A DNA stretch of 10,011 nucleotides from NCBI GenBank assembly GCA_002315015.1, contig DCEX01000022.1, positions 1 to 10,011 on the forward strand, in the 5' to 3' direction. Below are positions 7,214 to 10,011 of this stretch, piece after piece. Both the position numbers and the translations under genes were made by a program. Under the pieces are notes generated by a model that had not been told where the DNA came from, ran no database searches, and worked only from the letters and a program-made list of their open reading frames with translations. How positions within the stretch are numbered: the first letter of the stretch is position 1; each line of letters opens with the position of its first letter. This DNA comes from Faecalibacterium sp. UBA1819 (GTDB taxonomy: Bacteria; Bacillota; Clostridia; Oscillospirales; Ruminococcaceae).

Positions 7214-7218
7214 GTCAA
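7190..7218 (-). promoter_or_regulatory. Proximal sigma-A-type promoter of pflB (P1)
   Basis: On the minus strand, TTGACA (7218-7213) is a perfect -35 box, separated by exactly 17 nt from TATAGT (7195-7190), a five-of-six -10 box. Transcription should start near 7183, giving a leader of about 80 nt before the pflB ATG at 7103. The promoter is close to consensus, so strong expression unless repressed is expected. Confidence 0.82.
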
Positions 7219-7256
7219 GTGCAGCATGTTTGCCATGGCAAACATGCTGCCTCCTT
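7210..7256 (-). CDS. Possible 11-codon leader peptide upstream of pflB
   Basis: AAGGAGG (7256-7250), a full Shine-Dalgarno, stands 4 nt before ATG (7245-7243). The frame reads MFAMANMLHLT and ends at TAA (7212-7210). It could only be translated from the distal promoter P2, because it lies upstream of and overlaps the -35 of P1. Most of it lies inside a perfect palindrome, so a stem in the transcript would bury the start codon. It may be a real regulatory leader or a coincidence of the palindrome; there is no homology evidence. Confidence 0.25.
7221..7250. repeat. Perfect 30-bp palindrome upstream of the pfl promoter
   Basis: The half-site GCAGCATGTTTGCCA is repeated exactly in inverted orientation with no spacer, centred on CATG. 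It ends 2 nt upstream of the P1 -35 box. There is no U-run on either side, so it is not an intrinsic terminator; the upstream operon already has one at 7363-7402. In DNA it could be a dimer binding site. In the P2 transcript it would form a stem of about 13 bp. Confidence 0.85.
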
Positions 7257-7294
7257 GGCACGGCCACTGTCTGCCGAAGCATGACATTAGCTTT

Positions 7295-7323
7295 ATTGTA
7301 AAATTTTTTAATTTTTTCGTCAA
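7295..7323 (-). promoter_or_regulatory. Distal sigma-A-type promoter upstream of pflB (P2)
   Basis: On the minus strand, TTGACG (7323-7318), a 17-nt spacer made of A and T only, and TACAAT (7300-7295) form a near-consensus promoter. Just upstream (7324-7362) the strand is rich in A-tracts, resembling an UP element. The start would be near 7288, giving a leader of about 185 nt that includes the 30-bp palindrome. Part of the match could reflect the low complexity of this AT-rich stretch. Confidence 0.6.
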
Positions 7324-7362
7324 TTAAATTTTTTGAAGTTTCTTTGTTTTGTTTGTTTTTTG

Positions 7363-7402
7363 AAAAAATCGGGGAACAGATTTGTCTGTTCCCCGATTTT
7401 TT
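7363..7402 (-). terminator. Intrinsic terminator after the GntR gene
   Basis: An 18-bp perfect stem (arms 7363-7380 and 7385-7402; half-site AAAAAATCGGGGAACAGA) has a 4-nt loop. Its GC-rich middle is flanked by A6 and T6, so it can work in both directions. It begins inside the stop codon of the GntR gene and closes the sugar-acid operon before the pfl promoter region. Confidence 0.95.
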
Positions 7403-8075
7403 ACTTAAAGTATCCGGCGTAGCGTTCGCGCAGGCTTTCTTCCTCCACTTTATAACGCGAGAGGTGACGGTGCATCAGCTCGGCAGCGCGCTCGGCATTG
7501 CGTTCCATCAGCGCCTGCAAAATGGCGCGGTGATCCTCTACAACCTTTAAATCCTTAACGGCATAGAGCGCCATATTGCGGATGCGGTCATCGTGAATGG
7601 AAAGGCTTTCGGTGATGTGGTGCGTCAGCATTTTCCCCGCAATTTCAAACAGCATCGCGTGAAACTCATCGTCCAGCTGCATGAGTTTGTCGGATTCCTG
7701 ATTTTTTAAATAGAAATCCTGCATGGCAATATTCGCCTGTAAACGCACAAGCTGCTCTTGCGAAGCCGTTTTGCAAACTTCGTCTAAGATGGCACACTCC
7801 AGCGTGGTGCGCAAAAAACGGCTTTCCTCCACCAGCGCATAGTCCACTAAAGAAATCAAGCAGCCGCGCTGAGAAAGAATTTCCACAATTTTCACTTTGG
7901 AAAGCTCAATGAGCGCCTCCCGCACCGGGGTGCGGGAAAGGCCCATTTCGCTTGCCAGCACATTTTCACTCACCATGCTGCCCGGCTCTAATTCCAGCCG
8001 TACAATATTATCGCGCAGAGTGCGCAGGGCATAGTCCCGCGCGGTTTCTTTGGGGTTTCGTTCGCTGATATGCAT
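7401..8075 (-). CDS. GntR-family transcriptional regulator, FCD (FadR) subfamily
   Basis: The 224-aa protein has an N-terminal winged helix-turn-helix. Residues 40-58 contain LASEMGLSRTPVREALIEL, the GntR recognition signature. The C-terminal all-helical FCD effector domain has its typical D-x3-H (Asp135, His139 in LDDEFHAMLFEIAG), a later His182 (EDHRAIL) and His204 (MHRHLSRY). In this subfamily these residues bind a metal and a carboxylate ligand such as a sugar acid. The start at 8075 follows AAAGGAG at 8083-8089. It is the last gene of a minus-strand operon, 47 nt after a UxuB-like dehydrogenase, so a hexuronate-type effector (as for UxuR/ExuR) is a reasonable inference. Its target site was not identified; the inverted repeat in the pfl promoter 190 nt downstream is only a candidate. 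Confidence 0.93.
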   Translation of the reverse strand: MHISERNPKETARDYALRTLRDNIVRLELEPGSMVSENVLASEMGLSRTPVREALIELSKVKIVEILSQRGCLISLVDYALVEESRFLRTTLECAILDEVCKTASQEQLVRLQANIAMQDFYLKNQESDKLMQLDDEFHAMLFEIAGKMLTHHITESLSIHDDRIRNMALYAVKDLKVVEDHRAILQALMERNAERAAELMHRHLSRYKVEEESLRERYAGYFK

Positions 8076-8122
8076 TCGGATACTCCTTTAATATTGCATG
8101 GCGCACGTTTCGATTGAAAAAT

Positions 8123-9736
8123 TTAAGCCAGATATTTTTGCAGTGTGGCACGGACAGCGCCTTTTCCGGCCAGTTCTTCCACAAAAATGCGCTCGATTTT
8201 CTCGCCCAATCCGGCTTCCCACAGGTCAACGCCAAAGATGGAAGCATTGGACAAAATGGGTTTCAGCTGGCCGTTGTAGCTTTCCGGCTTGCCGGCTTCA
8301 ATGCCGGACAATGCCTGGGTCAATTCCTCTTTCATCGGGTCTGCCGAAACTTCCATGGGCTGCAAGTTGTCGTCTACACCCAGCAGATAGCGCAGCCAGC
8401 CGGCCAGCGCCAAGGGAATGGCGTTCAGCTCAGACACATCCTTGCCCTGTGCCAGATAGCTCTTAATGGTTTCGCCGAAGCGGATGCCAACTTTTTGAGA
8501 GGTGTCCGTGGCAATGCGCTGCGGTGCGTCCGGCATGAACGGGTTGGGCAGACGTTCGCCTACTACTTCGTCAATGAAGGCTTTCGGGCTGAGGATTTTC
8601 GGGTCAACCACAACGGGCAAGCCCTCCTGATAGCCCAGCGTGCGCACCAGATTCACAAGGTCCGCATCCTTCATTTCCTCGCAAATCAGCGTATAGCCCA
8701 GCATACAGCCGTAAACGCTCATGGCCGTGTGCAAGGGGTTGAGGCAGGTAGTGACCTTCATGCGCTCGGTGTTGTTGACGGTTTCGCGGTCGGTCAGATA
8801 AACACCGGCTTTTTCCAGCGCCGGGCGGCCATTGGGGAACGAGTCCTCAATGACGAGATACTGCGGGCGCTCGGCGTTTACAAACGGTGCAATAAAGGTA
8901 TTTTTGCCCGTAACAATCGGAGCCATATCGGCAATGCCGTCGGCAGCAAGGCTTTCCTCTACGCTTTTGGCGGGGCGCGGAGTAATTTTATCAATCATGC
9001 TCCACGGGAAGGAAACTTTGGCAGGGTCGGACAGATAATCGGCAAAGCCCTGCGGAGCAAAGCCGTTTTTCACCCATGCTTCGGCAACCGTGCGAACACT
9101 GCCGGACAACTTTTCACCATTGTGGCTGCAATTGTCCATCGACACGACAGCAACAGGCGTAGCGCCCGCCTCATAACGAGCCAAAAGCAGCGCGGCCACC
9201 ATGCTCATGGCGTGGCGTGCTTTGGCCGGGCCGTTTGCCATGTCCTCCTTCACAACGGGCAAAAGCGTGCCGTCGGCGCGGTAAAGGGCATAGCCTTTCT
9301 CCGTGATGGTAAAGCTGACCATTTGCAGGCTGTCGGCGGTGAAAATCTCACGCAGACGCTGCATCATGCCTTCGTCGGTGCTGTCGGCGCGCAGACCCTC
9401 GGTGACGCTGGCGATAATTTCGCGCGTGGTGGTTGCGTCGGCATTCAGGGTGACATTCATGGTCAGGTTGTCAAACGGGGTGTAAATCTTGTCGATAATG
9501 TCATAGTCGAAAGTATCGGCTGCAATAATGCCGCGGTCGGCAAGACCTTCGTTTAACAAGTGCTGCTGAAGCGCAGCAACAAAGCCGCGGAAAATATTTC
9601 CCGCACCGAAGTGTACCCAGATGGGGGCTTTGGCGGTGGCGTCCACTACTGCCTGTACGTCAAATTTGGGCAATTTAACGTTGGCTTTTTCCCAAGCGGC
9701 GCGGTCGTTCAAGCTGTTTCTTGTCATGTGAAGCAT
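8123..9736 (-). CDS. Mannitol dehydrogenase family oxidoreductase, UxuB-like (fructuronate/mannonate)
   Basis: This is a NAD(P)-dependent polyol-specific long-chain dehydrogenase of 537 residues from the chosen start. WVHFGAGNIFRGF (40-52) is the nucleotide-binding loop. SMDNCSHNG (about 199-207) is the conserved DN..NG segment. Lys327, Asn333 and His336 in KVTTCLNPLH form the catalytic Lys/Asn/His set. FTITEKGY, WSMIDKITP, VIEDSFPNGRP and LALAGWLRYLLGVD closely resemble E. coli UxuB, which interconverts D-fructuronate and D-mannonate. The protein is about 50 residues longer than UxuB, and the Lys-Asn spacing is one residue longer. The ATG at 9748 overlaps the Shine-Dalgarno (AAAGGA, 9753-9748), so the ATG at 9736 is preferred. 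The operon context (sugar-type zinc dehydrogenase upstream, GntR-FCD regulator downstream) supports sugar-acid catabolism. Tagaturonate or mannitol as substrate cannot be excluded. Confidence 0.88.
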   Translation of the reverse strand: MLHMTRNSLNDRAAWEKANVKLPKFDVQAVVDATAKAPIWVHFGAGNIFRGFVAALQQHLLNEGLADRGIIAADTFDYDIIDKIYTPFDNLTMNVTLNADATTTREIIASVTEGLRADSTDEGMMQRLREIFTADSLQMVSFTITEKGYALYRADGTLLPVVKEDMANGPAKARHAMSMVAALLLARYEAGATPVAVVSMDNCSHNGEKLSGSVRTVAEAWVKNGFAPQGFADYLSDPAKVSFPWSMIDKITPRPAKSVEESLAADGIADMAPIVTGKNTFIAPFVNAERPQYLVIEDSFPNGRPALEKAGVYLTDRETVNNTERMKVTTCLNPLHTAMSVYGCMLGYTLICEEMKDADLVNLVRTLGYQEGLPVVVDPKILSPKAFIDEVVGERLPNPFMPDAPQRIATDTSQKVGIRFGETIKSYLAQGKDVSELNAIPLALAGWLRYLLGVDDNLQPMEVSADPMKEELTQALSGIEAGKPESYNGQLKPILSNASIFGVDLWEAGLGEKIERIFVEELAGKGAVRATLQKYLA

Positions 9737-9810
9737 GGGTAAGGTCATCCTTTCTGTTCGATTGAAGTATTTTTGGTTTCTCGATGCAAATTATTTGCTG
9801 AAAAACTCCG

Positions 9811-10011
9811 TTACTCGTTTGCGTCAAATGTGAGTACAATCTTGCGCACTTCGTTTGCGTGGGTATCGGCAAAATCAAACGCGGCTTGCGCGTCCAAATA
9901 AGAGAAGGTGTGCGAAACTTCGCCGGTCAAATCAATCGCATGGGTTTTCACCAGCTCAACGGCCTCTCCGAAGCGGCGGTTTTGCAGACGGCTGCCGCGC
10001 ACATCCAGCTC
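9811..10011 (-). CDS. Zinc-type medium-chain alcohol/polyol dehydrogenase (C-terminal end)
   Basis: The frame is open from the right edge to a TAA at 9811-9813 and gives the last 66 residues. ELDVRGSRLQNRRFGEAVELV, then AIDLTGEVSHTFSYLDAQAAFDFAD and a final KIVLTF strand, is the characteristic C-terminus of medium-chain zinc dehydrogenases. Sorbitol, L-idonate and L-galactonate dehydrogenases belong to this group. The zinc ligands and Rossmann core are off the window, so the substrate cannot be named. It is the upstream partner of the UxuB-like gene (gap about 74 nt with no terminator), so the pair probably handles successive steps or alternative sugar acids. Confidence 0.85.
   Translation of the reverse strand, partial: ELDVRGSRLQNRRFGEAVELVKTHAIDLTGEVSHTFSYLDAQAAFDFADTHANEVRKIVLTFDANE

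Noticed and set aside
7221..7250. 30-bp palindrome as terminator of the upstream GntR operon
   Set aside because: It has no U-run on either strand, and a full terminator already lies at 7363-7402.
8114..9556. Plus-strand open frame of 480 codons opposite the UxuB-like gene
   Set aside because: It is antisense to a clear dehydrogenase, its sequence is low in information with no family motif, and it has no translation signals.
9737..9748. Upstream ATG at 9748 as start of the UxuB-like gene
   Set aside because: The Shine-Dalgarno AAAGGA overlaps this ATG, leaving no spacing; the ATG at 9736 is better placed. The difference is only four residues.
9786..9798. Small inverted repeat GCAAA-TTA-TTTGC between the zinc dehydrogenase and UxuB-like genes
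   Set aside because: The stem is only 5 bp and weak, within AT-rich spacer; it is not distinguishable from chance.
1..10011. CRISPR arrays, tRNA/rRNA genes, transposases or phage genes
   Set aside because: None was seen: there are no regularly spaced direct repeats, no tRNA-like cloverleaf was recognised, and all long genes are metabolic, transport or regulatory.

Overview
This window looks like a fermentative, obligately or mostly anaerobic Firmicute of the class Clostridia. The moderately high GC content and the protein types suggest the Oscillospirales/Ruminococcaceae region, but that placement is inference. Supporting features are a Gram-positive style GlcNAc-type PTS permease, a pyruvate formate-lyase (PFL) system, strong AAGGAG ribosome binding sites, and intrinsic terminators built from long A/T-flanked hairpins.

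Left third (1-3791, plus strand): a sugar phosphotransferase (PTS) cluster. It holds the 3' end of a glucose-type EIIA gene, then enzyme I (ptsI), HPr (ptsH, 3 nt after ptsI), a roughly 190-nt hairpin-rich leader, and a NagE/NagP-like EIICB permease. Together they form a complete phosphate relay from PEP: EI, HPr, EIIA, EIIB, then sugar. The HPr carries Arg instead of Ser at position 46, the usual regulatory site of Firmicute HPr.

Middle (3888-7323, minus strand, convergent with the PTS genes): a pyruvate formate-lyase operon in which the enzyme itself is split. The 693-aa core (5022-7103) has the Cys-Cys active site but ends before the glycyl-radical domain. An 80-aa gene (4693-4935) supplies exactly that missing C-terminal domain, with RVSGYAVNF around Gly55. 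The PFL-activating radical SAM enzyme follows and overlaps it by 14 nt. A hairpin lies between core and radical subunit, and a 36-bp perfect palindrome terminates the operon. Upstream lie two good sigma-A-type promoters, an inverted repeat inside the proximal promoter, and a perfect 30-bp palindrome that overlaps a possible 11-codon leader ORF.

Right third (7363-10011, minus strand): the end of a sugar-acid operon. It holds the C-terminus of a zinc-type medium-chain dehydrogenase, a UxuB-like member of the mannitol dehydrogenase family (probably a hexuronate/mannonate oxidoreductase), and a GntR/FCD regulator as last gene, closed by an 18-bp-stem terminator.

Functionally the window joins sugar import by PTS, hexuronate-type sugar-acid oxidation/reduction, and anaerobic cleavage of pyruvate to acetyl-CoA plus formate. 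The most unusual element is the naturally split PFL. There is no gene-free stretch over 300 nt; the largest gap (7104-7400) holds the pfl promoter region and the terminator of the regulator operon.
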